Source: Armatimonadota bacterium (GTDB lineage Bacteria; Armatimonadota; Fimbriimonadia; Fimbriimonadales; Fimbriimonadaceae). Taken from it: 64,000 nt of DNA. The notes below the pieces were generated by a model. It was not told where the DNA came from. It made no database searches and saw nothing but the letters and a program-made list of their open reading frames with translations. The translations under genes and the position numbers were made by a program. Position 1 is the first letter of the stretch, and every line of letters starts with the position of its first letter. Of this stretch, positions 54,681 through 62,733 are shown piece by piece. The stretch spans positions 558,001-622,000 of the forward strand of contig JAFLBD010000002.1 of assembly GCA_017303935.1 (NCBI GenBank), read 5' to 3'.

Positions 54681-55640
54681 ATGAAACGCGCCTTCACGCT
54701 CATCGAACTCTTGGTTGTGATTGCCATTATCGCAATCCTCGCCGCTATCCTCTTCCCGGTTTTTGCTCAGGCTCGAGAAGCCGCGAAGAAGACCGCCGAC
54801 CTCAACAACATGAAGCAGATTGGCATCTCGATGCAGATGTATCTGACCGATAACGACGACACCTATCCGAGTGCCTACTACTATCGAAACGATGCTTCAA
54901 ACGCAGGCACAGCTCCTAACTGCGGCTATGTGAATTGGTCGGGAATGCTCCAGCCCTATACCAAGAATCTGGACATCTTTAAGAGCCCAGGCGACAAGAA
55001 CGGTGGTCTCGCACCAACGAACTTTGTCGGCAACAACCGAGGCTACGGCGTGCCATCTGGGCAAATCACGAGCGGCGCATGCAGCATCGCTGACGATCAG
55101 GCGCCACGACTTTCCTATATTCCAAACAGCATGGTGATGCCGCGCAAGCGCCGATCCGCTGACCCAATGAACGTGATTCAGTCGACCTCGCTGGACGAAG
55201 GCGCGCGAACCATCGTTCTCGCACCGATGACCGACTCAGCAACCTGTATCAACGATGCTTCTTCAGCTTCGGGAACGGCGTTCAAGACTCACCGCCCAGC
55301 AAACGCGATTTTGCTCCCAACCGGAGCCAAGTTCCAGGGTGAAGATGTCGCTGAAGTTGGACTCGCTTTCTATCAGGCGGTCACGGCACAGCGGGTTCGA
55401 AACGAACTCAAACTCTGCGAAGCAGGTACTGGCGCATCGACCTACTCGCACATGGTGTACACCAAGCCAAACCGCTTTGGTGGGAACATCGCCAACTACA
55501 TGTATGGAGACACCCACGCAAAGGCCGCTCCGCTGGAGGCAACTTTGAACCCAACGAAGTGGCAATGGGGCTTGCGAGCATACACCGCTGGCGGCGGAGA
55601 AATCCGAACTGCAGCAGGTGTAGCCGTTCAATTAGTTTGA
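54681..55640 (+). CDS. Type IV pilin-like / DUF1559-type protein
   Basis: 319 residues. The N-terminus has the prepilin cleavage region and hydrophobic helix ([18 protein letters not shown]), followed by [14 protein letters not shown]. The pattern of N-terminal methylation motif plus large globular domain matches DUF1559-type pseudopilins, abundant in Armatimonadota and planctomycetes. The C-terminal [18 protein letters not shown] fits the family's H-x-A region. Needs a prepilin peptidase and GspF/GspE-type machine; a GspF-like gene lies at 31.6 kb. Strong terminator downstream. Confidence 0.85.
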   Translation: MKRAFTLIELLVVIAIIAILAAILFPVFAQAREAAKKTADLNNMKQIGISMQMYLTDNDDTYPSAYYYRNDASNAGTAPNCGYVNWSGMLQPYTKNLDIFKSPGDKNGGLAPTNFVGNNRGYGVPSGQITSGACSIADDQAPRLSYIPNSMVMPRKRRSADPMNVIQSTSLDEGARTIVLAPMTDSATCINDASSASGTAFKTHRPANAILLPTGAKFQGEDVAEVGLAFYQAVTAQRVRNELKLCEAGTGASTYSHMVYTKPNRFGGNIANYMYGDTHAKAAPLEATLNPTKWQWGLRAYTAGGGEIRTAAGVAVQLV

Positions 55641-55653
55641 TCATTTGATCTTT

Positions 55654-55692
55654 GCGGGCCTTGGCAATACGGGTGCCTCGGCCCGCTTTTTT
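55654..55692 (+). terminator. Rho-independent terminator of the pilin-like gene
   Basis: Stem GCGGGCC (55654-55660) with GGCCCGC (55680-55686), partly extended inwards by TTGGC/GCCTC, followed directly by TTTTTT (55687-55692). The stop codon is about 14 bases upstream. Confidence 0.85.
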
Positions 55693-55746
55693 GCGCCTGG
55701 ACGGACTGCGCTTGCGCATCTGGCGCGCGAACTGTAAACTGGGGCC

Positions 55747-56430
55747 GTGAAATACATCAAGCGATTGGCGCAACTGGTCCGGGTCTATTTTGGATTGGCC
55801 AATTTCTTGGAACAGTGCTACCAATCGCGCGGAAATAGCCGAGCTTTGGTACGGTTTGTCAATGGCTATTGCGACGGCTTTATTCGCCCGATTCAGGTCG
55901 AGGATGAAATTGTCGCCCTGATGGACCGGGTGCGCGATCTAAATCCGAAGGTCGTTTTAGAGATTGGGACCCATTGGGGCGGCACCTTGCTGTTTTGGGC
56001 CCACGTCGCGGCAGAGGATGCGCTCATCATCAGCTGCGATCTCCCAGGTGGCGATTTTGGGGGAGGATATTCTGAGGCCCGCGTGCCGCTGTATCGTGGA
56101 TTCGCGCTCAAGGGCCAAACGATGGAGCTGGTACGCGCCGATTCCCACTCACCCGACACCCTGGCCAAAATTCATTCGATTCTCGGCGATCGGTCTGTCG
56201 ACTTTTTGTTCATTGATGGCGATCACACGTACGAAGGTGTCAAGGCGGATTTCGAAATGTATTCCAACCTGGTCCGCCCTGGTGGCCTTATCGCATTTCA
56301 TGATATTGCGAGCAGCTACGACCGTACCGAAGTCGAGCGGTTTTGGCAGGAAGTCAAACAGGTTCGAGAGTTCGAAGAATTTATCAGCAACCCCGGCGGC
56401 CTGTACGGTATCGGCCTTATCCGCGTGTGA
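55747..56430 (+). CDS. Class I SAM-dependent methyltransferase (CmcI/cephalosporin-hydroxylase-like group)
   Basis: 227 residues from GTG at 55747. SAM motif I KVVLEIGTHWGGTLLFWA, then DLPGGDFGGGYSEARV, DFLFIDGDHTYEGVKADFE, VRPGGLIAFHDI and the C-terminal GGLYGIGLIRV. The family includes rhamnosyl and sugar O-methyltransferases and CmcI. A role in polysaccharide or secondary metabolite methylation is plausible, but no biosynthetic neighbours are present. Confidence 0.8.
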   Translation: MKYIKRLAQLVRVYFGLANFLEQCYQSRGNSRALVRFVNGYCDGFIRPIQVEDEIVALMDRVRDLNPKVVLEIGTHWGGTLLFWAHVAAEDALIISCDLPGGDFGGGYSEARVPLYRGFALKGQTMELVRADSHSPDTLAKIHSILGDRSVDFLFIDGDHTYEGVKADFEMYSNLVRPGGLIAFHDIASSYDRTEVERFWQEVKQVREFEEFISNPGGLYGIGLIRV

Positions 56431-56515
56431 TGATCAAGATCACGGCCCAACTTGAAGAGCAGATGACCAAATTAAGCTAGCAACCAATCTATAGCCGCAA
56501 TAGTATGAATTAGTA

Positions 56516-56755
56516 ATGGACTGGTGGATTTGCTGCTCATGCGGAGAAGCAAATGGCGATCGCGAATATTGCTCGAAGTGCCTTGCGAGTCGCCCTGAGC
56601 CATTTAGATATCGTGGCCGACCTTTCTTTTATGTCGGTATCGTCGGAAATCAGGGCGGTTGGGGTGAGGACAGATCTTCTCCGGTACCGGATAGAATTGT
56701 TCTGGCGGGCTTAATACTCTTAATTTGTACCCTAATCTACATGATCATTAGGTAA
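56516..56755 (+). CDS. Small zinc-ribbon membrane protein (copy 1)
   Basis: 79 residues. N-terminal zinc ribbon C6-x2-C9...C19-x2-C22 (WWICCSCGEANGD, YCSKCLASRP) and one C-terminal membrane helix (IVLAGLILLICTLIYMII). Clearly paralogous to the protein at 57090, with conserved start M-[DE]-W-W-[IV]-C and EYCSKCLA-RP. No assigned function. A hairpin-rich element sits between the two copies. Confidence 0.65.
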   Translation: MDWWICCSCGEANGDREYCSKCLASRPEPFRYRGRPFFYVGIVGNQGGWGEDRSSPVPDRIVLAGLILLICTLIYMIIR

Positions 56756-56760
56756 AGCAC

Positions 56761-56996
56761 CCCCCCTCATGCGCTTCGCCAATGAGGGGGGAGAAGAAAG
56801 ACTTTCGAAGAGGCGGAATCTCGCCCCGCGCGGCTCCCCGAAGCCACGCCCTCGCGGAGGTTGCTTCGCACCTCCGCTCCGCCTCCCCGCGCGGGGCTAA
56901 CTGTATACGCGCGAGTGAAAGCTGACGAATCCAATCCGCCGGGATGTGGGAGCGAGGCGGAGCCGAGCGGGGTGGGTGGGCGAAACATCCCGGCGG
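56761..56996. repeat. Hairpin-rich palindromic element between the zinc-ribbon genes
   Basis: Covers most of the 334-base gap 56756-57089. It holds several perfect inverted repeats: CCCCCCTCAT/ATGAGGGGGG (56761-56791), CCCCGCGCGG with CCGCGCGGGG (56824-56896), GCGGAGGT/ACCTCCGC nested inside (56854-56877), and a 12-bp pair CCGCCGGGATGT/ACATCCCGGCGG (56936-56996). It is much more GC-rich than both flanking genes. It resembles an interspersed REP- or MITE-like repeat. No gene is visible inside. Confidence 0.6.
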
Positions 56997-57089
56997 CATC
57001 AGATTCAATGCGGAAGTCCCAAAATTATGTGAAGCATCGACTGCCAAGAAAATGCACACACACGCAGCCCGCACGAGTAATATTCGCCT

Positions 57090-57338
57090 ATGGAATGGTG
57101 GGTTTGTGAAGCCTGCGGCGAGTTGGCTAAGGGCGAGTACTGTTCGAAGTGCTTGGCCAATCGCCCCCCTTCTTCTGGGCAGCCATTTAACAACGAACCC
57201 GGCAGTTACATTCACATCATTCATGGGAAGGGACTGATGACATTGCCGCCCAATTGGGCGAGAGTCTTTTTGTTAATCATTCTGCTCGCTGTGCTCCCTC
57301 TGTTGATGTTGATTTTTCTCCCGCTTTTTCGCAGGTAG
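57090..57338 (+). CDS. Small zinc-ribbon membrane protein (copy 2)
   Basis: 82 residues. Zinc ribbon C6-x2-C9...C18-x2-C21 (WWVCEACGELAKGE, YCSKCLANRP), a short loop and a C-terminal membrane helix (FLLIILLAVLPLLMLIFL). Paralogue of the protein at 56516, likely by local duplication. Cytoplasmic ribbon facing inward is an inference. Function unknown. Confidence 0.65.
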   Translation: MEWWVCEACGELAKGEYCSKCLANRPPSSGQPFNNEPGSYIHIIHGKGLMTLPPNWARVFLLIILLAVLPLLMLIFLPLFRR

Positions 57339-57502
57339 TCGTTTCAGAAGGGGCGCAAATTCATGGCCTAACGTTTCCAGAAGTGGCTCAGGTTCGTTGA
57401 TGGGAAATGAATCCGGATCCAACTCAGATTGAGATGCCGACCATCTCAAGTCAAAACTGAAGATTGGCAGAGTCCAGCGGACAATTCATGACGGGGAATG
57501 GA

Positions 57503-57577
57503 TGGTGGTCGGTATAGGATTTGAACCTACGACCCCTTCGGTGTGAACGAAGTGCTCTACCACTGAGCTAACCGCCC
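57503..57577 (-). tRNA. tRNA-Val (anticodon CAC)
   Basis: Cloverleaf on the minus strand with D arm GCTC...GAGC, anticodon arm CTTCG/CGAAG around TTCACAC (anticodon CAC), T arm GTAGG TTCAAAT CCTAT and encoded CCA. The acceptor stem GGGCGGT/ACCGACC has one mismatch at G3-A70. The 5' end AACCGCCC (plus 57570-57577) is also repeated inverted at 57598-57605. It may be an integration site for the accessory DNA to its right. Confidence 0.88.
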
Positions 57578-58013
57578 TCTATCTAGGTTCAGCACTCGGG
57601 CGGTTTTGACTCCCGAAAATGTCGAACGAAGTGGTGTATGAAAACACCCTCTCGCCTGTTTATACCCCCTTTTCAGGATTTTCCTCGAACGAATTTGATA
57701 TAGGAAAACTGATGGCACAAACTTGCATTTTGAACCTAGAACCCCTTGATTCTCTCCCCCGTCTCTGCCATAATATCATCGTCCCGGCTGTGACCTGATG
57801 GGGGCTTCGCCCGCCATCAATATTCAGCCTGAGGTTTTCCGCCAAGAGCGAATGGATAGCGGGTTCGCACGCAAACAAGCGCGAAATTTTCAGGAGTGCG
57901 AGACAGTTACTTCTAGCGGCTGATTCCGGCAAAACAGGAGTCCACAACAAGAATATAGGCAAGACGCAGAGTGCGTTCCCTTGTTGTGATGCCACTAGGA
58001 ACTATGAATCGCA
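57578..58013. other. Leader region before the replication protein, with two inverted repeats
   Basis: 436 bases with no convincing gene. It contains the hairpin TGATGGGGGC TTCG CCCGCCATCA (57796-57819) and a nested inverted repeat ACAACAAG...CTTGTTGT (57944-57951 with 57980-57987) that encloses ACGCA...TGCGT. The latter lies just before the TTG start at 58014 and could be an operator, leader structure or origin-related site. Confidence 0.4.
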
Positions 58014-60263
58014 TTGAAAATCAAGAAATCTACTTCGCCACAACGAGGGCAACTTCTGCCCCACCATCTTGAACAACTCAAGGCTTCTGGAATCTCCGAT
58101 GAAGTCATAGCCGAAAGGGGCTATGAGTCGGTCACAAAGTCAGAAAAGCTCAAAGACCTTCAGTTCCCTTGGTATCAAGCAAAGGTTCCTGCCCTCTTGA
58201 TCCCACTCTATCCGGTGGGAAACAACCCAAATTCTGCCGACTTTGTATCACGGCCCGACAACCCGCGTCCCGGTGAAAAGGGAAAGCCGATCAAGTATGA
58301 AACCCCGGCTGATTTTGAAGTCCCGATTGACTGCCCTCCACGATGTAAACAGGACTTGCTTGACCCTGCGATACCCCTATTCGTCACGGAAGGAATTAAG
58401 AAGGCTGATTCAGCGGCTTCACGTGGTCTGTGTTGCGTCTCGCTACTCGGGGTTTGGCAGTTCCGAAATCATGACTGGGACGAAATTGAACTGCGAAGGC
58501 GAAAGGTCTACATCGCCTTTGATTCCGATTCGTTGGAGAATCCCCATGTACACGACGCGGCAAAAAAGCTTACTAACCTTCTGCGTGGATTGGGTGCTAC
58601 CGTTATTCGGCTCTACATTCCATCCGGCCCGAACGGTGAAAAAGTCGGTTTGGATGACTACTTCGCCAAGGGTGGAACACCGGAAGAACTCGTTACGTTC
58701 ACAACGAGATTAAGAAGCGGAAAGTTGAAGATTCGGGCTGATCTCCCAACCATCGAAAGCCACGAGGAACGGCTTGAAGAAATGGTTGATGCTTCGATTC
58801 AAGCTTTGGTTGATCAAAATCACCCCCCGTATTTGTTCGTCTACGGAAGCCGCCTTTCCCGACTAAAGAGGTGCGAAGTGAACGGCGTTCTCTTGCCTCA
58901 GATTGAGGACGCAACCAAGGACATTATCATTGATCGTCTCAGCCAATCGTTGAACTACGTGTCTGTAAGCTCGAATGGGCGAAGAATTGTCAACCCCCCG
59001 GATATTGTGGCCCGTATGATTACGGCACGACCTGAACTGCCTGGAATCCCAACAATCAAAGGTATTGCAACCTCTCCGTTCTTTTCGAAGCAAGGCAAGC
59101 TCATTTCTGAACCAGGATACGACCCTGAATCTGGGGTTTATCTCTTCATTCGTGACGGGCTGAAGTTACCGAAACTGGACACTTCGCCGGAAGGAGTTCA
59201 AAGAGCACGTGAGACGATAGAAGACCTGATTTGTGATTTCCCGTTTGAGGACGAATCTTCCCGTGCTCATGCAGTGGCATTCCTGATTTCTCCGTTTGTT
59301 CGGGAAATGATTATCGGGCCAACTCCGATGTTCCTCTTCAATGCGCCAAAGCCCGGATCGGGAAAAACGCTTCTTATGACGACGCTTGCAAGGGTGTTTG
59401 TCGGTGATGGAGTTGCCTTCACTTCTGCCCCTCAGTTCGAAGAAGAATGGAGGAAGCGGCTAACCTCACTGTTCAAAGAAGGCGTCACGCACGGACTTTT
59501 CGACAATCTGGCAAGGTTCGGAAGTGAAGCCCTAAACACGGCTTTAACTGCCCCAGATTGCATTTGGAAAGATCGTCTACTTGGACGCAACGAAACCCCG
59601 CATTTGCCCATTCGGTGCGTTTGGGGTGCTACGGCGAACAACTTTGAAGGCACGGAAGAAGAGCTTCGAAGGTGCCTCAATATCCGAATCAATCCGAACG
59701 AAGAAAACCCGGCTCAACGGCGGGGATTCAAGCACTCGGATTTGAAGGCATTCAGTGAGCAGAATCGGCCTCAGATTCTGGCCTCAGTCGTGACTCTGGT
59801 TCAAGCTTGGATTGATGCCGGACGGCCCGAATACTCAGAAGCAGAACCCCTCATGGGAAGCTTCGAGAATTTTTGTCGGTTGATCGGTGGAATTCTCGAA
59901 TTCGCCGGATATACGGGCTTTCTCTCGAATCGGGAAGAATTCCTTGCTCAATCTGACATTGAAACAGAGCAGAACAAATCCTTCATTCAAGCTTGGTCGG
60001 AAACCTACGGCAAAGCAATGGTTAGGGCTAGAGACTTGGAGATCATGGCCTGCAACCATTTCCCCGAGTTGGACGCACTCCCGGCGAACGTCGCAAGGGT
60101 GCAACTGGGAAGGCTGTTAGGGAAGCTCCGTGACCAAGTGATTCTAGGCAAACGGATTTGCCGGAAGCAGAGCGACGACGGATTCCGATATTGGCTTGCC
60201 GAAGCTACTAAGCCGGGGAAACGGGTAGCAACCGGGTTCATCGGTGAGGACGACAAGAACTAA
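58014..60263 (+). CDS. DUF3854-type TOPRIM / P-loop replication protein of a mobile element
   Basis: 749 residues from TTG at 58014 (AGGA upstream at a long spacing). Residues ~115-215 hold TOPRIM-like motifs: PLFVTEGIKKADSAASRGL and VYIAFDSD, then VGLDDYFAKGG, the DUF3854 pattern. From ~420 comes a P-loop ATPase, with FNAPKPGSGKTLLMTTLAR (Walker A near 447) and later GATANNFEGTEEELRRCLNI (sensor-like). Such primase-helicase-like proteins belong to integrated plasmids and integrative elements. It is the clearest mark that the region right of tRNA-Val is foreign DNA. Integrase not seen in the window. Confidence 0.75.
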   Translation: MKIKKSTSPQRGQLLPHHLEQLKASGISDEVIAERGYESVTKSEKLKDLQFPWYQAKVPALLIPLYPVGNNPNSADFVSRPDNPRPGEKGKPIKYETPADFEVPIDCPPRCKQDLLDPAIPLFVTEGIKKADSAASRGLCCVSLLGVWQFRNHDWDEIELRRRKVYIAFDSDSLENPHVHDAAKKLTNLLRGLGATVIRLYIPSGPNGEKVGLDDYFAKGGTPEELVTFTTRLRSGKLKIRADLPTIESHEERLEEMVDASIQALVDQNHPPYLFVYGSRLSRLKRCEVNGVLLPQIEDATKDIIIDRLSQSLNYVSVSSNGRRIVNPPDIVARMITARPELPGIPTIKGIATSPFFSKQGKLISEPGYDPESGVYLFIRDGLKLPKLDTSPEGVQRARETIEDLICDFPFEDESSRAHAVAFLISPFVREMIIGPTPMFLFNAPKPGSGKTLLMTTLARVFVGDGVAFTSAPQFEEEWRKRLTSLFKEGVTHGLFDNLARFGSEALNTALTAPDCIWKDRLLGRNETPHLPIRCVWGATANNFEGTEEELRRCLNIRINPNEENPAQRRGFKHSDLKAFSEQNRPQILASVVTLVQAWIDAGRPEYSEAEPLMGSFENFCRLIGGILEFAGYTGFLSNREEFLAQSDIETEQNKSFIQAWSETYGKAMVRARDLEIMACNHFPELDALPANVARVQLGRLLGKLRDQVILGKRICRKQSDDGFRYWLAEATKPGKRVATGFIGEDDKN

Positions 60264-60420
60264 AGGTGCTCCAAAGTGAAGCTCCTGAAGGTTGCTCGGA
60301 GTCCCCCGGTTCCAGCCCGTCCCAACCTGAAAAACGTCAACTGTCGGCCCTAGGGGGTCGGCACGTTAGACGGTCGGAACTGGCCTAACCTAACAACTAC
60401 AAGAAATGGAGTGTTTTGAA

Positions 60421-60717
60421 ATGAATGAATACGCGAATGAATTAGCACTTGAAGAATTAAGTGACCGTTCGATCTATACAAAGATGCGAATGCGAAACAG
60501 AGCCTTGAAGCTCACTAGAGAAGTGGAGTGGTTCAAGTATTGCGAAAAGGCACGATCTAGAATCGAAAAGCACGGAATTCAACCCGTCGTTGTTGATGAA
60601 CGAAAGTGGTCGGGGTACCTAATGAACTCGGAAGGCAAGATCGTTAGCGAGAAAAGGGTGGTCACGGAACAAATCGCGATGATGATTGAAAATGGAGAGT
60701 TCGGGGACATTTGGTGA
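60421..60717 (+). CDS. Small charged hypothetical protein
   Basis: 98 residues from ATG at 60421 (an earlier in-frame ATG at 60406 adds five residues). Highly charged, helical (MRMRNRALKLTREVEWFKYC), no recognised domain. It follows the replication protein after ~155 bases. Its 3' part overlaps the opposing ORF 60579-61328 by 139 bases. I favour this one as real because its composition fits a small soluble protein, but it stays unverified. Confidence 0.4.
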   Translation: MNEYANELALEELSDRSIYTKMRMRNRALKLTREVEWFKYCEKARSRIEKHGIQPVVVDERKWSGYLMNSEGKIVSEKRVVTEQIAMMIENGEFGDIW

Positions 60718-61328
60718 CTGGGGGGTAGAGGGGTTTTCGAGCCCCTCCATTCCCCCCCACCCCGTCCCGCGCAATTTTTTTGATTTTTCTTAGTTCGGCG
60801 ACTTACATACTTGCTGACCCCTGACCGTAACGATTCAAAAAGCTTGGTTGCCTCTCTCGCCTGGGCTGTTTTTGGGAAGAAAAGGTAAAGCTCCTTTTCG
60901 GCCTTTTCAGACTTGGTTTCCGTGCCGTTCAGTGTGTCCAGTTTAGCAACCTTCGTTTGAATCTCCTTTTTGAACTGAATGCGCGTCGCCTTTTTATCTA
61001 GCTGGATTGACTTGACATTAGACCATTCCACTTCGAAAGTCTGCCTTTCCACCGAGACTGGTACCAAGCCCTCTCGCCGATCCGTTGCGCTGATTCTAAC
61101 AATCTGTACGATCGTGAACTTTGCCTTGCTTGCTTCTGGCAGTTGATACGTGATGCGAAGTCGCTTGTCTTCGAGTTCATATTTTGCGTCGTCCTGAACC
61201 GTATCCTGAAGCGTCTCGAAAGTGGACTTCAGCTTCCCAGAGAGTTGAGCCAAAGAAATCGAAGTGACCAGGACGAATGATCCCAAGAGCAAAATTCGGA
61301 GAAAACGCCTCTCTGAAAGTGAACCCAT
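60579..61328 (-). CDS. Exported hypothetical protein (3' end doubtful)
   Basis: 249 residues with a signal sequence (FLRILLLGSFVLVTSISLAQ). Residues ~25-185 look like a real soluble domain (FETLQDTVQDDAKYELEDKR, RQTFEVEWSNVKSIQLDKKA). The remaining ~60 residues (from NCAGRGGGEWRGSKTPLPPS) lie across the hairpin 60720-60757 and opposite the plus-strand gene, and look non-natural. The true stop may have been lost by an indel, or the tail is real. It is divergent from the XRE gene, and the operator palindromes overlap its start. Function unknown. Confidence 0.5.
   Translation of the reverse strand: MGSLSERRFLRILLLGSFVLVTSISLAQLSGKLKSTFETLQDTVQDDAKYELEDKRLRITYQLPEASKAKFTIVQIVRISATDRREGLVPVSVERQTFEVEWSNVKSIQLDKKATRIQFKKEIQTKVAKLDTLNGTETKSEKAEKELYLFFPKTAQAREATKLFESLRSGVSKYVSRRTKKNQKNCAGRGGGEWRGSKTPLPPSHQMSPNSPFSIIIAICSVTTLFSLTILPSEFIRYPDHFRSSTTTG
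60720..60757. terminator. Terminator-like hairpin after the small hypothetical gene
   Basis: GAGGGG (60728-60733) with CCCCTC (60742-60747), extended by outer runs of G and C (60720-60725 with 60752-60757). A T-run follows on the plus strand only after 17 bases, so it may instead simply be a strong hairpin between converging genes. Confidence 0.4.
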
Positions 61329-61369
61329 ATTGGGTTCAGATTACCTTACTGAACCTCAATAAGGTTTCA
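61320..61369. promoter_or_regulatory. Two tandem palindromes: candidate controller operators (C-box-like)
   Basis: Site 1: TGAACCC (61320-61326), 5-base spacer, GGGTTCA (61332-61338). Site 2: TGAACC (61350-61355), then AGGTTTCA (61362-61369), imperfect. The inner half-sites also form GGTTCAG/CTGAACC (61333-61355). Four related half-sites between two divergent genes, directly before an XRE regulator, is the standard layout of restriction-modification controller binding sites. Confidence 0.6.
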
Positions 61370-61391
61370 TTCCAATGTCAGCTTCTGGATA

Positions 61392-61676
61392 TTGCCAGCA
61401 CGACACAAGATCATCCCCGACATTGAGCACGTCCGATTCGGCGCGTATATGCGTTCCGTTCGGGAGTCGGTCGGGGTGTCTCAAAGGGAGCTTGCCAAGC
61501 TCCTGAACCTGCCCCAAAGCTACGTCTCCAAAATCGAACGCGGGGAACGTCAGCTTCAGGCCCTGGAATTGATCGAAATTTGCCGATTACTGAAGGTTCT
61601 GCCGAGTGAAGTGCTCAGGAGCTATCTGTTGACGCCAGGGGAGCAGACCTACGAAACCAATGAGCGTGTAGAATGA
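61392..61676 (+). CDS. XRE-family HTH regulator, controller-like
   Basis: 94 residues from TTG at 61392. Single Cro/CI-type helix-turn-helix (FGAYMRSVRESVGVSQRELA... LPQSYVSKIERGERQLQALE, residues ~16-72). No other domain. The gene begins the methyltransferase operon, with just 4 bases between its stop and the next ATG. Size and position match a C protein that sets timing of modification and restriction. Start uncertain: ATG 61449 would cut off helix 1; no strong Shine-Dalgarno is seen. Confidence 0.8.
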   Translation: MPARHKIIPDIEHVRFGAYMRSVRESVGVSQRELAKLLNLPQSYVSKIERGERQLQALELIEICRLLKVLPSEVLRSYLLTPGEQTYETNERVE

Positions 61677-61680
61677 AGCA

Positions 61681-62733
61681 ATGCCAGAGTGGGTTGGAAT
61701 CGACCTTTTCGCCGGTGCTGGGGGGATGTCCCTTGGTGCAAGGTCAGCAGGCATTCAGCTGCTGACCGCCGTCGAAGCGTGCCCTCACGCCTCCCGCACA
61801 TACTCCCTGAACTTTCCTGGCACAAAGGTTGTTTGCACCGATGTAAGACACTTTGACGATTGGATGCCGAACACCGGAACAGATTCCAAGCTGATCCTCT
61901 TCGGTGGCCCACCCTGCCAAGGATTCTCCACTTCCAATCAACGCACTCGCAATTCAGATAACGAGCGCAATCATTTAGTGTTTACATTTGTGGAAGCAGT
62001 AAGCAAACTCCAACCAGATGTTTTCGTGATGGAGAACGTGAAGGGAATCCTAGAAACAGAAGGAGCCCACTTCTTACAAAGTGCAGTTGATGCCTTTAAA
62101 AAACTCGACTATCAGGTTTCGGTTCACTTGTTGAACGCCGTGGATTTTGGAGTGCCCCAACGCAGATCACGGGTTTTTGTCGTCGGTTCAAGAAAGCGAA
62201 TTAAGCTCCAAATACCTCCTCAAGAGCAAAGCTTGACTGTATGGGATGCAATCCACGATTTACCATGCCTTACCAATGGAGCGAATGTTGATGAACTTCC
62301 ATATTCGTGTAATTGCGAAAGTCACTATGCATTAGTTATGCGAGGCAACTTGCAAACTGTATCTGGAAATCTTGTGACCAGGAATAGCGATACTGTCGTT
62401 AACAGATATCGACACATTTTGCCAGGACAAAACTGGGAATCCATTCCAGTCCATTTGATGAACAATTATGGAGATCGCACCAAATGTCACACTGGTATTT
62501 ACAAACGACTTGAAAAGTGCCAGCCATCAGTCGTGATTGGAAATTATCGAAAGAACATGTTAATCCATCCTGTGCAAGATCGTGGCCTATCGGTTCGCGA
62601 GGCCGCTAGACTTCAATCTGTTCCTGATAGCTTTCTATTCAGTGGCACAATTGGATTCCAGCAACAACAGGTAGGAAATATGGTTCCACCCTTGCTAGCA
62701 AAATCCGTCTTCGAAGAGGTCATCAAAGGATGA
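61681..62733 (+). CDS. DNA (cytosine-5-)-methyltransferase
   Basis: 350 residues. All core motifs: I IDLFAGAGGMSLGA (7-20), IV GGPPCQGFS with catalytic C79, VI ENV (118-120), VIII QRRSR (160-164), and X QVGNMVPPLLA near the C-terminus. A variable target-recognition region lies between ~175 and ~310. It methylates C5 of a cytosine in an unknown site. It overlaps the next gene by ATGA. The DNA here is more AT-rich than the rest of the window, in keeping with horizontal transfer. Confidence 0.95.
   Translation: MPEWVGIDLFAGAGGMSLGARSAGIQLLTAVEACPHASRTYSLNFPGTKVVCTDVRHFDDWMPNTGTDSKLILFGGPPCQGFSTSNQRTRNSDNERNHLVFTFVEAVSKLQPDVFVMENVKGILETEGAHFLQSAVDAFKKLDYQVSVHLLNAVDFGVPQRRSRVFVVGSRKRIKLQIPPQEQSLTVWDAIHDLPCLTNGANVDELPYSCNCESHYALVMRGNLQTVSGNLVTRNSDTVVNRYRHILPGQNWESIPVHLMNNYGDRTKCHTGIYKRLEKCQPSVVIGNYRKNMLIHPVQDRGLSVREAARLQSVPDSFLFSGTIGFQQQQVGNMVPPLLAKSVFEEVIKG

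Noticed and set aside
56748-57224. 158-codon minus-strand frame over the hairpin element
   Set aside because: Its residues are explained by the repeat DNA and the second zinc-ribbon gene; no start context.
57660-57995. 111-codon minus-strand frame in the leader of the replication gene
   Set aside because: No ribosome site or recognisable sequence, and it spans the hairpins.
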